A DNA stretch of 64,000 bases from Allorhodopirellula heiligendammensis (GTDB taxonomy: Bacteria; Planctomycetota; Planctomycetia; Pirellulales; Pirellulaceae), in the NCBI RefSeq assembly GCF_007860105.1, contig NZ_SJPU01000002.1, forward strand, positions 1,663,739-1,727,738, given 5' to 3'. Below the pieces are notes generated by a model, which did not search any database, was not told the origin of the DNA, and saw only the letters and a program-made list of their open reading frames with translations. Positions 8,587-17,975 of this stretch are shown here, piece by piece; the stretch's first letter is position 1, and every line of letters starts with the position of its first letter. Both the position numbers and the translations under genes were made by a program.

Positions 8587-9867
8587 ATGACGGTTTCAAC
8601 GGAACCTTTTCGATTTGTTCCCAATAATGGAAGTCCACGCCGCGTCGTGATTACCGGAGTGGGCGTGGTCACTTCGCTGGCCCAGGACGTGGATTCCTTC
8701 TGGCAGCGGCTGACCGCTGGCGAGAGTGGAATCCACGCACTCTCGATCATGGACACGAGCCGTTACAAGGTCCATTTTGGCGGCGATATTCCTGATTTTG
8801 ACGCGACCGAGCATGTCGCCGCGAAGGAAGTAAAACGCCTCGATCGTTTCACTCAGTTTGCCGTCCACGCGGGTGCACAAGCCGTTGCTGATAGCGGTGT
8901 TGACTTCTCCGCATTGGATCCGACGCGCTGTGGAGTCATTCTGGGCTCCGGCATCGGTGGTCTCAATGAGATTGAGGACCAGATCGAGCGGATGCTCAGC
9001 AAGGGGCCTGATCGGGTGAGTCCGTTCACGGTACCAAAGATGATGCTCAATGCCGCCGGCGGCAACATCTCGATCCGGTACGGTCTGAAGGGCCCGAACT
9101 ACGCGGTTGCCACTGCCTGTGCGAGTGCAACGAACGCGATGGGTGATGCTGTCCGCAGTATCCGCAGCGGCGAAACGGATCTCATGATCACCGGAGGCTG
9201 TGAGGCCGCGATCACCCGGATGGGCTTAGCCGCGTTTCAGAACATGAAGGCCCTCTCGACTCGCAATGACGAGCCAGAGCGAGCGAGCCGCCCGTTTGAT
9301 GCCGATCGCGATGGTTTCGTGCTCGCCGAAGGCGCGGGGCTGTTGATCTTCGAAGAATACGAACAAGCCAAAGCACGCGGAGCAAAGATCTATGCGGAGG
9401 TGCTCGGCTATGGAACGACGAGCGACGCCGGTCACATTACCGCGCCTGATCCTGAAGGCTCCGGTGCCGCCGAGGCCATGCGACTCGCTATTCTCGATTC
9501 TGGGCGGAGCGTGGATCAAATCGATTACATCAATGCACACGGCACCAGCACGCCGTTAGGTGATAAGGCGGAAACCCGCGCCATCAAGTCCGTTCTGGGC
9601 GAGCACGCGAGCAAGGTCGCAATCAGCAGCACGAAGGGCGCTCTGGGTCACTCGCTCGGCGCCAGCGGCGGAATCGAAGCGGTGATTTTATGCAAGACGA
9701 TCGAAACGAATAAGATTGCTCCTACGATCAATCTCGAAACGCCTGACCCGGCCTGCGATCTTGACTATGTGCCGCTGCAGGCCCGCGACCGACAGGTCGA
9801 TGTCGCGATGAGCAATAGCTTCGGCTTCGGCGGCCATAACGCATGCATTGTTGTGGGGCGGGTGTAG
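8587..9867 (+). CDS. fabF: 3-oxoacyl-[ACP] synthase II
   Basis: 426 residues. This is the condensing enzyme that elongates acyl-ACP with malonyl-ACP. The catalytic triad is visible as Cys in ATACASATNAMGDA (about 176), His in INAHGTSTPLGD (about 317) and His in KGALGHSLGASG (about 354). The C-terminus NSFGFGGHNACIVV is typical. It closes the rpmF-fabD-fabG-acpP-fabF cluster. The N-terminal ten residues before the VVITG core are slightly longer than usual. Confidence 0.96.
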   Translation: MTVSTEPFRFVPNNGSPRRVVITGVGVVTSLAQDVDSFWQRLTAGESGIHALSIMDTSRYKVHFGGDIPDFDATEHVAAKEVKRLDRFTQFAVHAGAQAVADSGVDFSALDPTRCGVILGSGIGGLNEIEDQIERMLSKGPDRVSPFTVPKMMLNAAGGNISIRYGLKGPNYAVATACASATNAMGDAVRSIRSGETDLMITGGCEAAITRMGLAAFQNMKALSTRNDEPERASRPFDADRDGFVLAEGAGLLIFEEYEQAKARGAKIYAEVLGYGTTSDAGHITAPDPEGSGAAEAMRLAILDSGRSVDQIDYINAHGTSTPLGDKAETRAIKSVLGEHASKVAISSTKGALGHSLGASGGIEAVILCKTIETNKIAPTINLETPDPACDLDYVPLQARDRQVDVAMSNSFGFGGHNACIVVGRV

Positions 9868-9966
9868 CCGTTTAGGCATCACCGGACCTGATCAACTGTG
9901 GCCCGCACCGGCATGGACGTGCGCGGTGCCCCATTCTCGTGGTGACGAAGTCACGGCACGCCATAT

Positions 9967-10020
9967 CCCCGGATTCAAGTCCGGGGACCCGGTTCATAAC
10001 AACGATCGCTTCGCGATCGT
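9967..10020. terminator. Two hairpins between convergent fabF and argH
   Basis: CCCCGGA/TCCGGGG (9967-9986) and ACGATCGC/GCGATCGT (10002-10020) are perfect short stems in the 256-bp gap between two genes that converge. No T-tract follows, so they could act as a two-way transcript end that needs Rho, or only protect 3' ends. Confidence 0.35.
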
Positions 10021-10123
10021 CAAATGCCTGAGCCGTCTCGCTCTCGGACGGACGTTCGGGCTGATCGCATGTCATTTCGTTGCGGTCACGGAGCGGTACC
10101 GCTGCAACATACGCCGCTAGAGC

Positions 10124-11500
10124 CTACCCCAACCGATGTTTCCACGCGGCGATCTGCTCACGGACTCGGTGCGGCGCAGTCGAGCCTTCGCTGCAGAATG
10201 CCGCGACAGCGTTTTCAGTCCCAAGCACCTCGTAGACGCTCTCGTCGATCTCGCTGCTGAGTTCTTTGAGGGTCTCGATCGGTAGTTCGGCCAACGCTAC
10301 GCCACGCTTCATCGCTTCGCCAACGATTGCGCCGACGAGGTGGTGGGCCGTCCGTTGAGGCATGCCTTTGCGAATCATCCATTCCATCAATGTCGTCGCG
10401 TCGAGATACCCCTTCTCAATCCGAGCGGCGATGGATTTTCGTTTCAACGTCGCACCCGCCACGATGGGAACGGCTAATTCCAGCATTGCACGGGTGGTGT
10501 CGAATGAGTCGAATAGTGGCGGTTTGTCCTCTTGCAAGTCACGGTTGTAGGCCAGCGGTAGATTCTTCACCAACAGCATCAGCGTTTGCAAGCTGCCCAT
10601 CACACGAGCTGACTTGCCGCGGGTCAGTTCGAGCGTATCGGGGTTCACCTTTTGTGGCATGATGCTGCTGCCGGTGCAGAACTCTTGGCCGATCGCAATG
10701 AAATCGAACTCGACGGTGCTCCATAAGATCCATTCCTCCGCCCACCCGCTCAGGTGCGAGGCAATCATCGACAGGACGAACGACGACTCCAGGACGAAGT
10801 CCCGGTCGCTACTGGTGTCGAGGCTGTTGGCGGTGATGCCTTCGAATTCCAACGCTTCGGCGGTTTGTTGGCGGTCAATCGGCAGCGTGGTGCCGGCAAC
10901 CGCAGCGATGCCGAGCGGGCACTGGTTAACCCGGCGGCGGCAATCGGCCAAACGAGCCCGATCTCGCTCGAATTTTTCCATATAGGCCAGCCAGTAGTGC
11001 GGCGCGAGCACGGGCTGGGCACGCTGCAGGTGGGTATATGCGGGCAGGATGACATCGAAGTCATCATCGCAGCGGCTCAGGAAGGCTCGCTGCAGGTCCA
11101 GCAGCAAGGCATCGACCGCATCGAGCGATTCGCGAATCCACATTCGGACATCGGTGCTAACCTGATCGTTGCGACTGCGGGCGGTGTGGAGTTTGCGACC
11201 GACGTCGCCGGTGGCGTCGATTAACGCCTGCTCGACGTGCATGTGGATGTCTTCGAGTTCGAAACGCAGCGGAAGTTCGTTGCGATCGAGCCGGCCACGA
11301 ATGTTTTCTAGTTCGTCGCGAATCTGGGTGAATTCGGTATCGCTGATCAATCCCACCGTGCGGAGCATCTCCGCATGTGCGATCGAGCCGCGAATGTCCT
11401 GCCGGTACAGTCGCGAATCAAAAGTAATGCTTTCGGCGTAAGCTTCGAGTCGTTGATCGGTTTGCGCGGCGAAAACACCGCTGCGGGAAGGGCTAGCCAC
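10124..11500 (-). CDS. argH: Argininosuccinate lyase
   Basis: 458 residues, the normal length for this fumarase/aspartase superfamily enzyme, which splits argininosuccinate into arginine and fumarate. Motifs: DIHMHVEQAL (about 84-93), TARSRNDQVSTD (about 107-118), YTHLQRAQPV (catalytic His about 159) and the superfamily signature GSSIMPQKVNPD (about 277-288). The region FEGITANSLDTSSDRDF is also typical. It stands alone on the minus strand between fabF and a large secreted protein, with no other arg gene nearby. Confidence 0.96.
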   Translation of the reverse strand: MASPSRSGVFAAQTDQRLEAYAESITFDSRLYRQDIRGSIAHAEMLRTVGLISDTEFTQIRDELENIRGRLDRNELPLRFELEDIHMHVEQALIDATGDVGRKLHTARSRNDQVSTDVRMWIRESLDAVDALLLDLQRAFLSRCDDDFDVILPAYTHLQRAQPVLAPHYWLAYMEKFERDRARLADCRRRVNQCPLGIAAVAGTTLPIDRQQTAEALEFEGITANSLDTSSDRDFVLESSFVLSMIASHLSGWAEEWILWSTVEFDFIAIGQEFCTGSSIMPQKVNPDTLELTRGKSARVMGSLQTLMLLVKNLPLAYNRDLQEDKPPLFDSFDTTRAMLELAVPIVAGATLKRKSIAARIEKGYLDATTLMEWMIRKGMPQRTAHHLVGAIVGEAMKRGVALAELPIETLKELSSEIDESVYEVLGTENAVAAFCSEGSTAPHRVREQIAAWKHRLG

Positions 11501-11667
11501 GGTTGACTTTCAAGCGGATGTGGGCGAAATAGGGAGAGTGTGAGCCGTACGCGGCCGTCCCCGAACTTTCAGGCATTCTTAGTAGGATGCCCCAAACGCT
11601 GCTGGCTGAAAACCGGTCACCGCAGTGGAAATTTCTGATTTCCTTCACTCCACCTACTCAAATCCCG

Positions 11668-14505
11668 ATGTCGAACCGTTTTTGGATGACTGTTGCAGCC
11701 TGGCTCTGCTGGTTTGGTTTGTCGCAAAATCAAGCGGCTTCCCAGCCTCCTGTGCCCGGCTCGCCGATGCCTGAGCAGGGATTGGTCGTGGTGGCCTCCG
11801 GGGTTCCGTATGGCGTCGCCACAATCGAAATTCCGCTGCGGAACCCTGTGTTCGGTGACGGGCCGCCGCCATTGCGACTGAGCGGACCGCCAGCCCGAGT
11901 TTTTTTTGCTGTCAGCGAGAATGTGCAGGTGCGTGGCGTGGAACTGCCCTCCGAACGCCCGATGCCGCGCGTCGGGCAGGGGCGTTTGCTCGGCCGGGTC
12001 AGCAACTTGATCCGTGAAGTCGCCGGCGGCGATGCGGTTCAAAACGAGACGGTTGCACAGCGGATTTCGTTCCTGTTTGCGGGCGAGCAGCCCTTTACGG
12101 TCAAGGTCGACGATCGGGAGGGAGCAGCGGGCTCGTTTGAGATTCGCCCTGCCGCGAATCCCCGCGGGCGACAGCAACTCTTGACGGACTGGTGGTCCAG
12201 CTTCACTGATGAGAGCAAGCGACAGGTCGATCGCCTCGACACCCCACCGTGGGTGCAAACATATGTAGTGGGTATGCTCTCGGGGCGTCTAGGCTTGCCC
12301 TTGCCCGCCTGGTATGGCAATACCAGTGGTGAGACTCAGCAGGACTCGCTCCTGATGACACTGGAGTGGATCAGTGGTGCCGCCAGCGTCTCCAATCGTG
12401 TCTTCGCGTCCGCGGCAGCCGGCCGTGACCTCGACTCACCCAATTTGCCCGTCACGACAGAGGTCGCCGCCGAACCGTTGCCAGCACCGATCCAGTGGCA
12501 AGCGACCTCCCCGCCGAGTGATCTCGCTCCCAATCCAGTTGATCCTGAGATTGAAGCGATTGCCGACCAGGTACCGCCGGAGTGTTTTTACATCCGCTAC
12601 GGCAAATTCGAGAACTATCTTTGGTATCAAGATCTCACTGATGAATATGGCGGTGATATTTCGCGGATGATCACATTGAGTGGGTTGGCCAATGATGGCG
12701 CCGCTCGTCTGACGCGTCAGCTCGGTCTGCAAACAACCATCATGGGGCGGATGCTCGGTCCCACCATCATTGCCGATCAAGCCATCATTGGCCGCGATCT
12801 GTTTTTGCAAGACGGTGCTGCGATGGGGGTGCTGTTTCAGCCCACGAACGCCTATCTGTTGCGATCGAGCATCAACAGCGATCGAAAAAAATTAGCCAGC
12901 GGGGCCGATGCGATCACGCTCCAAGACGTGCATCTGAAAAACGGGCGTGGCTCATTGCTGCGTTCGAGCGACAACAGTGTTCGCTCCTACATGGTCGAAA
13001 GTAAGGGATTTATCTGTGTCACCAACAGTCTCGCGATCGCCGAACGCTTTCTTGAAGTCGGACAGACCGGCGAGTCACTTGGCAAGACCGAGGCATTCCG
13101 CATCGCTCGTACACTGCATCCGCTCAGCATCGACGATACGATTTTCGCGTACTTTTCGCCCGACATGCTGCAGGGACTGCTGACGCCTCAGTACCTGATC
13201 GAGCTGCGGCGCCGGATGCAGTCCGAAGCGGATATCGCGTTGGTGCACCTGGCTCGGCTGGCGGCGGCAGATCAAACACCACCGGGCCTGCAGCCCATCC
13301 GGGAAATCGACCCGCTTGTCGACGCCGGATTTCTTCCCGTTGGATTCGGCGAGCGACCCGATGGGAGTGGCGTGTTCGCTCTCGGAGATCGCGTGCTTGA
13401 CTCCGCCCGGGGTGCCCGTGGCACGTTCCTGCCCATACCGGACAACCCTATCGAGACGGTCACGTCGACCGAGGCGGCATGGTACAACGAGATCGCTGCC
13501 GCGTATTCGCAGCAGTTCCGCAGCCTCGATCCGATCTTCTTGGGGGTGAAACGCGAATGGGTTGCTGGCTCCCAAGCTGCTGACGGGGCGACGGAAAATG
13601 TTAAGCTGCCACGCCGGGAACGGTTGAACTTGCATCTGGAGGTCGCCCCCTGGCAGCCAGAGAATTACGGGACTTGGGCCCAGCAACTTGGGCCTCCCAC
13701 CCCCGTATCAATTCGGTTCGCACCCGATGACATTGTCGCTGTTCAGGCGCATGTCGTTAGCGATGTGCTGGGGCCGCCGACGCACATGTTCGCAGGGATC
13801 AAGGACTCCAATCCACCTCAACCGGAGGCGTTCAATGGCATCCTCGGCAGCTACCAGGCGCTGCAGAGCTTGCCTGGCTATCTCGGTGCATGGCCCCTGC
13901 CCGGCATGCTCGATCGACTCCCGCTCGGCATCGGCCGGGGGCAACCGGTTGGACCCAACATGACTCGCTTGCTCGGCGGGGTTTACCGCTATACAGGAGG
14001 CGAGTTCAGTATTCTGTCGTTCGATCCCGCTCTGTTGACGAGCACGGTGTCGCAACTTGCCGCCATGGAAGTCAGTGATTCTGCCCAAGTGCGGGCACAT
14101 ATTGGTGATATCCACGACAGCCAAATCGCTGGCTGGGTCAATGAATTCCTATATCGTCGGGCGGCGACGAGCAGTGCCGCCGAAGCCGATTTCCTGAGTT
14201 CACTTAGCGGGCAGCTGGGCGTTGCACCGGAACAAGCCCTCGAGCAAGCACGTTTGATTCTCGGTGGTGAGGTGCAATGCGTGTTGGGGGGAGACTTCCA
14301 AGCTGACTCGGCCGATTCCGCCGCGCCGCAATGGCGCAGCACTGCATGGGGTGTGGGTAACGACGACCCGCCGGCGTATCCGCCGGCGACCTATGAAGCG
14401 CCGATTTTAAATTGGTTTCGTGGTGCCGATGGAACGTTGACGCAGTACCCCAACCGGGTCGTCGCCGACTTGGTGATTGAGGTAGAACGGGGCCGAACAA
14501 AATAG
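11668..14505 (+). CDS. Large secreted protein of unknown function, planctomycete type
   Basis: About 945 residues from the ATG at 11668. An ATG at 11587 is in frame, but the later one gives a clean signal peptide (FWMTVAAWLCWFGLS, cleavage near QAAS). The mature protein has no catalytic motif I recognise. Residues about 310-500 (PECFYIRYGKFENYLWYQDL onward) look like proteins that load numeric columns of conserved beta-strands, and Pro-rich spacers occur at about 280-305. The C-terminal third ends LVIEVERGRTK. Probably periplasmic or surface-located. Transcribed alone, converging with tadA. Confidence 0.75.
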   Translation: MSNRFWMTVAAWLCWFGLSQNQAASQPPVPGSPMPEQGLVVVASGVPYGVATIEIPLRNPVFGDGPPPLRLSGPPARVFFAVSENVQVRGVELPSERPMPRVGQGRLLGRVSNLIREVAGGDAVQNETVAQRISFLFAGEQPFTVKVDDREGAAGSFEIRPAANPRGRQQLLTDWWSSFTDESKRQVDRLDTPPWVQTYVVGMLSGRLGLPLPAWYGNTSGETQQDSLLMTLEWISGAASVSNRVFASAAAGRDLDSPNLPVTTEVAAEPLPAPIQWQATSPPSDLAPNPVDPEIEAIADQVPPECFYIRYGKFENYLWYQDLTDEYGGDISRMITLSGLANDGAARLTRQLGLQTTIMGRMLGPTIIADQAIIGRDLFLQDGAAMGVLFQPTNAYLLRSSINSDRKKLASGADAITLQDVHLKNGRGSLLRSSDNSVRSYMVESKGFICVTNSLAIAERFLEVGQTGESLGKTEAFRIARTLHPLSIDDTIFAYFSPDMLQGLLTPQYLIELRRRMQSEADIALVHLARLAAADQTPPGLQPIREIDPLVDAGFLPVGFGERPDGSGVFALGDRVLDSARGARGTFLPIPDNPIETVTSTEAAWYNEIAAAYSQQFRSLDPIFLGVKREWVAGSQAADGATENVKLPRRERLNLHLEVAPWQPENYGTWAQQLGPPTPVSIRFAPDDIVAVQAHVVSDVLGPPTHMFAGIKDSNPPQPEAFNGILGSYQALQSLPGYLGAWPLPGMLDRLPLGIGRGQPVGPNMTRLLGGVYRYTGGEFSILSFDPALLTSTVSQLAAMEVSDSAQVRAHIGDIHDSQIAGWVNEFLYRRAATSSAAEADFLSSLSGQLGVAPEQALEQARLILGGEVQCVLGGDFQADSADSAAPQWRSTAWGVGNDDPPAYPPATYEAPILNWFRGADGTLTQYPNRVVADLVIEVERGRTK

Positions 14506-14529
14506 TAGGCGTTGGGCTCTGCCGAGCTA

Positions 14530-14564
14530 GGGGAGGGCCGAGTAGGGGGGGGGCGAGCTTGGGG
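14530..14564 (+). other. Possible G-quadruplex between convergent genes
   Basis: Four G-runs (G4 at 14530, G3 at 14535, G9 at 14545, G4 at 14561) separated by loops of 1, 7 and 7 nt lie on the plus strand in the 109-bp gap downstream of the 945-residue protein. This meets the usual sequence pattern for a G-quadruplex; folding is not shown. Confidence 0.35.
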
Positions 14565-14614
14565 TGGTCCGGCCGCTCGCTTGGGACGATGGTCCCCAGT
14601 TACTTTTCCCCCGG

Positions 14615-15130
14615 CTACTTTTTCCCCAGCGCCCGTTTGGCCGCAAAGAACTCCGTGAGCATACGGCCGCAGCGGTCCGCCATCACGCCGGAGGTAACGT
14701 CGCACTGATGATTCAATCTGGCGTCGCCGAGTACTTGGTACAAACTCGTCACCGCGCCAGCTTTGGCATCAGCGGCGCCAAAGACCACCCGCGGGACACG
14801 AGCCTGCAGGATCGCGCCGGCACACATCAAGCATGGCTCGAGCGTGACGTACAAGGTGGCCTCCTCAAGTCGCCAGTCCTCGATGGCGGCGGCCGCCTGC
14901 GTGATCGCAATCATTTCCGCATGAGCGGTGGGATCATGCAACGATTCACGTTGATTTGCTGCTCCGCCGATCATGCGGCCATCCCGGACGATCACGGCTC
15001 CGACGGGGACCTCGTCCGCAATCGCCGCGGCTTGGGCGAGTTCGATCGCGCGCCCCATCCAGTGCATGTCAAAGTCGATGAGATCCTGATCAACCATTCC
15101 TAGTGAGTGCTGCTCCGCATTTCCATTCAC
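14615..15130 (-). CDS. tadA: tRNA-specific adenosine deaminase
   Basis: 171 residues. It converts A34 to inosine in the tRNA-Arg anticodon. The deaminase core shows HAEM (Zn-binding His and catalytic Glu, about 89-92) and EPCLMCAGA (two Zn-binding Cys, about 118-121), preceded by [12 protein letters not shown]. The start is a GTG at 15130 that overlaps the upstream stop (GTGA), implying coupled translation; a Met at residue 11 or 22 is an alternative. Cytidine deaminase-type relatives are possible, but the motif spacing and [11 protein letters not shown] fit TadA. Confidence 0.93.
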   Translation of the reverse strand: MNGNAEQHSLGMVDQDLIDFDMHWMGRAIELAQAAAIADEVPVGAVIVRDGRMIGGAANQRESLHDPTAHAEMIAITQAAAAIEDWRLEEATLYVTLEPCLMCAGAILQARVPRVVFGAADAKAGAVTSLYQVLGDARLNHQCDVTSGVMADRCGRMLTEFFAAKRALGKK

Positions 15131-15960
15131 TGCGGGGCCTCCGCGTCGATGACGTTTTTAGCCGGCGATGGAGCGGGTGACTCCTTGGTATTCGCTTTGT
15201 TTCGGGGTGCCTTGGCGGCCGCACCGATGCGTCGCAGTGAAATGCTTTTGATTTCACTGCGGGTCATGTAGTTAGCGATCCCCATCGGCAGGCAGGGGTC
15301 CATTTCGAGACGAACGGTCAGTTCATCTTCACCTCGGGGGACGTTAGCGTATTCGTCCTCGTCGATCCAACAACGGACCGCTTTGTCGTCCACGCGGATA
15401 CGGATGGTGTACCACTGATTGGTTTCAAATTCCTTGTACCGGGTTGTTTGGTTGGTAGACGCGTCATTGCCGTCGATGCTGCTGATCCCAACCAATCCAC
15501 CACCCCATCCGCCGAGCACGAACGAACAGTGCTCTTTGCCAACAGGGAAGGTCACAGCCGCAAAAAAGTCGAACCCTTCGACGCGTCGCGCCTGCATCCG
15601 CAATTCATAATTCTCTGTCGGAAACTCACCCGCCCACCGGATTCCGGTGAGGGGATCGCCGGACAACATCTCGATCAGTTCGTCGTTCTTACCGGTCTTG
15701 CTGAAATGAACCGCACCTTCGCCGCCGAAGACCGCTTTCTCCCACGATCCTTGCAACGGCGTGGAATCCTGCATTCGGTTGGTCTTGGGGGAGATTTGAG
15801 TGCCGGTTTCGGCCGGTTCCTGCAGCGTTTCTTGGCAGTCCGCTACATTCTCACAGACGGGGGAAAACGCCGCGATTGCAGTCAGCAGGGCGATGGATCG
15901 AAAACGTCGTACCACGGGATTGGGCCTGTTCTGAGGATTGGGTTGATAGCAGTGCGGCAA
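15127..15960 (-). CDS. Secreted DUF1080-like (3-keto-disaccharide hydrolase fold) protein
   Basis: 277 residues. Basic N-terminus and hydrophobic stretch (about 18-40) suggest export. The core from about 65 to 245 has the concanavalin-like pattern of DUF1080: [16 protein letters not shown], a middle [18 protein letters not shown] and the closing strand [11 protein letters not shown]. Family knowledge: such domains bind or cleave sugars in planctomycetes. The usual Trp/His-rich active-site motifs are not obvious, so activity is uncertain. It overlaps tadA by 4 bp and probably shares its mRNA. Confidence 0.65.
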   Translation of the reverse strand: MPHCYQPNPQNRPNPVVRRFRSIALLTAIAAFSPVCENVADCQETLQEPAETGTQISPKTNRMQDSTPLQGSWEKAVFGGEGAVHFSKTGKNDELIEMLSGDPLTGIRWAGEFPTENYELRMQARRVEGFDFFAAVTFPVGKEHCSFVLGGWGGGLVGISSIDGNDASTNQTTRYKEFETNQWYTIRIRVDDKAVRCWIDEDEYANVPRGEDELTVRLEMDPCLPMGIANYMTRSEIKSISLRRIGAAAKAPRNKANTKESPAPSPAKNVIDAEAPQ

Positions 15961-16010
15961 ATGAACGATAGAAACAAATGTAGAGAGTCACATTCTTCAA
16001 CAGAGCATGG

Positions 16011-16436
16011 TTGATGCGATCAGTTTCAGGAATTCGACTATTTGGGTTCCGCTTAGGGATTTTAGTCCTGGCGGTTTATTGGTGTGCGATTTTTACTGGC
16101 ACTCACCTACCAACGCTGCCCAGCGGGATGTCGCAGGTCAGTGACAAGTCGATGCATTTTACGGCATTTTTCATCCTCGCCACACTCCTCTGCTACTGCA
16201 CGAGTTCCCAGCGTGTGTGGGGCCGAGCCGGCTGGATCATCCTGACGTGCCTGGGGTATGCCGTCATCGATGAGATGACGCAGGCTTTCGTTCGCGGTCG
16301 CACCCCCGATGTGCGAGATTTCGCCGCTGACGCCTTCGGGTCAATTTTAGCTGTCGCCCTCTATTTTAGTGTGCGCGCTTTGTGGCAAAAATACCGGGAC
16401 GTGCTGCATCGCAAACGCTCGGCTGTAACTCGCTAA
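16011..16436 (+). CDS. VanZ-like membrane protein
   Basis: 141 residues, four hydrophobic segments. The VanZ pattern is present: DKSMHFTAFFILA (about 45-57), the helix containing DEMTQAFVRGRTPDVRDFAADAFGS (about 86-110, given here only as context for the Glu-Gln pair and the Arg-Asp pair). VanZ proteins confer low-level teicoplanin resistance in enterococci, but in most bacteria their role is unknown. It is divergent from the DUF1080-like gene; the start could also be the second Met (16014). Confidence 0.8.
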   Translation: MMRSVSGIRLFGFRLGILVLAVYWCAIFTGTHLPTLPSGMSQVSDKSMHFTAFFILATLLCYCTSSQRVWGRAGWIILTCLGYAVIDEMTQAFVRGRTPDVRDFAADAFGSILAVALYFSVRALWQKYRDVLHRKRSAVTR

Positions 16437-16446
16437 GGGCAACCCG

Positions 16447-16932
16447 CTACGCAGTGAGGGACTTGCGGGCTCGACCGGCTCGCGCTGCTGCTGCATGGTA
16501 GGCAGCGGCTTGGGGATCATCGCCGAGCTTCTCAAGTCGAGCGAGCGTGGGATCCGCCGCAGCGGCAGCGGCCCCAATCCGTCCCAACATGGTGGCGGTC
16601 CAATACATTTGGTCCGCCAATTCGGAGGCGTCCAGATCCGCAGTCGATTCCCGGGCAGCGACCGCTTGTCGATCGATCAGCTCGTCGAGCCAAGCCACTA
16701 GCGAGGTGGCCTCGGCGGGTTCCGGCTGCACGACCGACTCCAGAGCCTCACTGGCCCATAAACGGACTTCCGAATCGTCATGGCCCAACAATTCGAGACA
16801 ACGTCGTGTTACTCCTGATACGCTCTCTTGCAGAGCAAGTTCTTGAAGATCGGCGGAGATTTCACTGGCGCTGCGGTCGGAAGTGAGTCGGCTTGCCCAA
16901 TCATTCTGGGGCGACGGGTCAGGAGTCGGCAT
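16447..16932 (-). CDS. Small helical protein, HEAT-like
   Basis: 161 residues, no signal peptide, largely Ala/Leu/Glu helices. Residues about 30-70 (LELLGHDDSEVRLWASEALE) match one HEAT-like repeat unit, and a similar helix pair follows at 110-150 (RIGAAAAAADPTLARLEKLGDD). Such repeats are protein-protein scaffolds. Function unknown. It ends 10 bp from the convergent VanZ-like gene. Confidence 0.65.
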   Translation of the reverse strand: MPTPDPSPQNDWASRLTSDRSASEISADLQELALQESVSGVTRRCLELLGHDDSEVRLWASEALESVVQPEPAEATSLVAWLDELIDRQAVAARESTADLDASELADQMYWTATMLGRIGAAAAAADPTLARLEKLGDDPQAAAYHAAAARAGRARKSLTA

Positions 16933-17083
16933 GAGGCTGAGGCTGGAGGTCGAGAGAGGAATGCCAGGGGGAATCGTTCGGTCAGGCGTGAGCAGTTAGA
17001 TTAGAGCAATTCACCGTCGCGATGATCAGTGGACTTGGCTATCGCGCCGTTTCCGAAGTTTGCATACCCTAGATCGATCACGC

Positions 17084-17854
17084 ATGATCCCCCTTCGCGA
17101 CGATATTCCCAGCCGCACCATTCCCTGGGTCAATTACGTAGTAATCGCGTTGTGCGCCCTTGCTTTCATGGCTCAAGAAACATCCTCTGATCACAGCGAG
17201 GGGATTGTCGCAAAGTTTGCCATGGTCCCAATGCGCCTGAGCGACCCCACCGCCGTGCCAGTCATCAATGAAGAGCGAGCGGTGCAGACCCCCCACGGTG
17301 TCGAAATCGTTCGCGTTCAGCAGACGATCGGCCCCTCGCCGCTGCCGCCTTGGATGACGTTGGTCACGTGTATGTTCCTGCACGGTGGATGGATGCATTT
17401 TCTGGGCAATATGTGGTTCCTGTACATCTTTGGCGATAACGTCGAAGATCGCTTCGGGCACTTCGGCTTTGCGGCGCTGTATCTAGGCACCGGAGTTCTG
17501 GCTGGCTTGTCGCACTACGTTACTCAGCCGCACAGTCCTATTCCAACCCTCGGTGCCAGCGGCGCGATTGCTGGCGTGATGGGGGCCTACGCCTTTCTGT
17601 ATCCGCACGCGCGCGTGTTGACGCTGTTGCCGCTGATTATCATTTTTACGACCATCGTGGTGCCGGCACCGATCTTCCTAGGATTTTGGTTCCTGATGCA
17701 ACTCTACAGCGGTGTCGGGTCGTTGGTCGGTGAACCCGTTTCGGGAGTCGCGTGGTGGGCCCATGCGGGCGGCTTTGTGGCGGGAGGCCTCGCGGCGTTC
17801 GCTGTGAGTCGACTCCCGATCGGGAGTCCTCCTGTCAAAGAGCGACGTTTCTAA
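17084..17854 (+). CDS. Rhomboid family intramembrane serine protease
   Basis: About 256 residues from the ATG at 17084 (MIPLRDDIPSR, a typical start for this subfamily; a TTG at 17060 adds eight residues). Six or more membrane helices. Catalytic motifs: HGGWMHFLGNMWFLYIFG in the second helix, the nucleophile GASGAIAGVMGAY (Ser about 161), and the His of WWAHAGGFVAGG (about 223). Family knowledge: cleaves transmembrane substrates inside the bilayer. Substrate unknown. Single gene with hisN following 121 bp later on the same strand. Confidence 0.92.
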   Translation: MIPLRDDIPSRTIPWVNYVVIALCALAFMAQETSSDHSEGIVAKFAMVPMRLSDPTAVPVINEERAVQTPHGVEIVRVQQTIGPSPLPPWMTLVTCMFLHGGWMHFLGNMWFLYIFGDNVEDRFGHFGFAALYLGTGVLAGLSHYVTQPHSPIPTLGASGAIAGVMGAYAFLYPHARVLTLLPLIIIFTTIVVPAPIFLGFWFLMQLYSGVGSLVGEPVSGVAWWAHAGGFVAGGLAAFAVSRLPIGSPPVKERRF

Positions 17855-17975
17855 TTTGTGAGATAGGCACCCTCACCGGCCGGCCATCGCTCGACAAATC
17901 AAGCTCATCCGTTACTCACCCACGCTCTGGCGAGCGTAGTTATTTATCCACTCCGACCTCATTCGAACAATTGCA

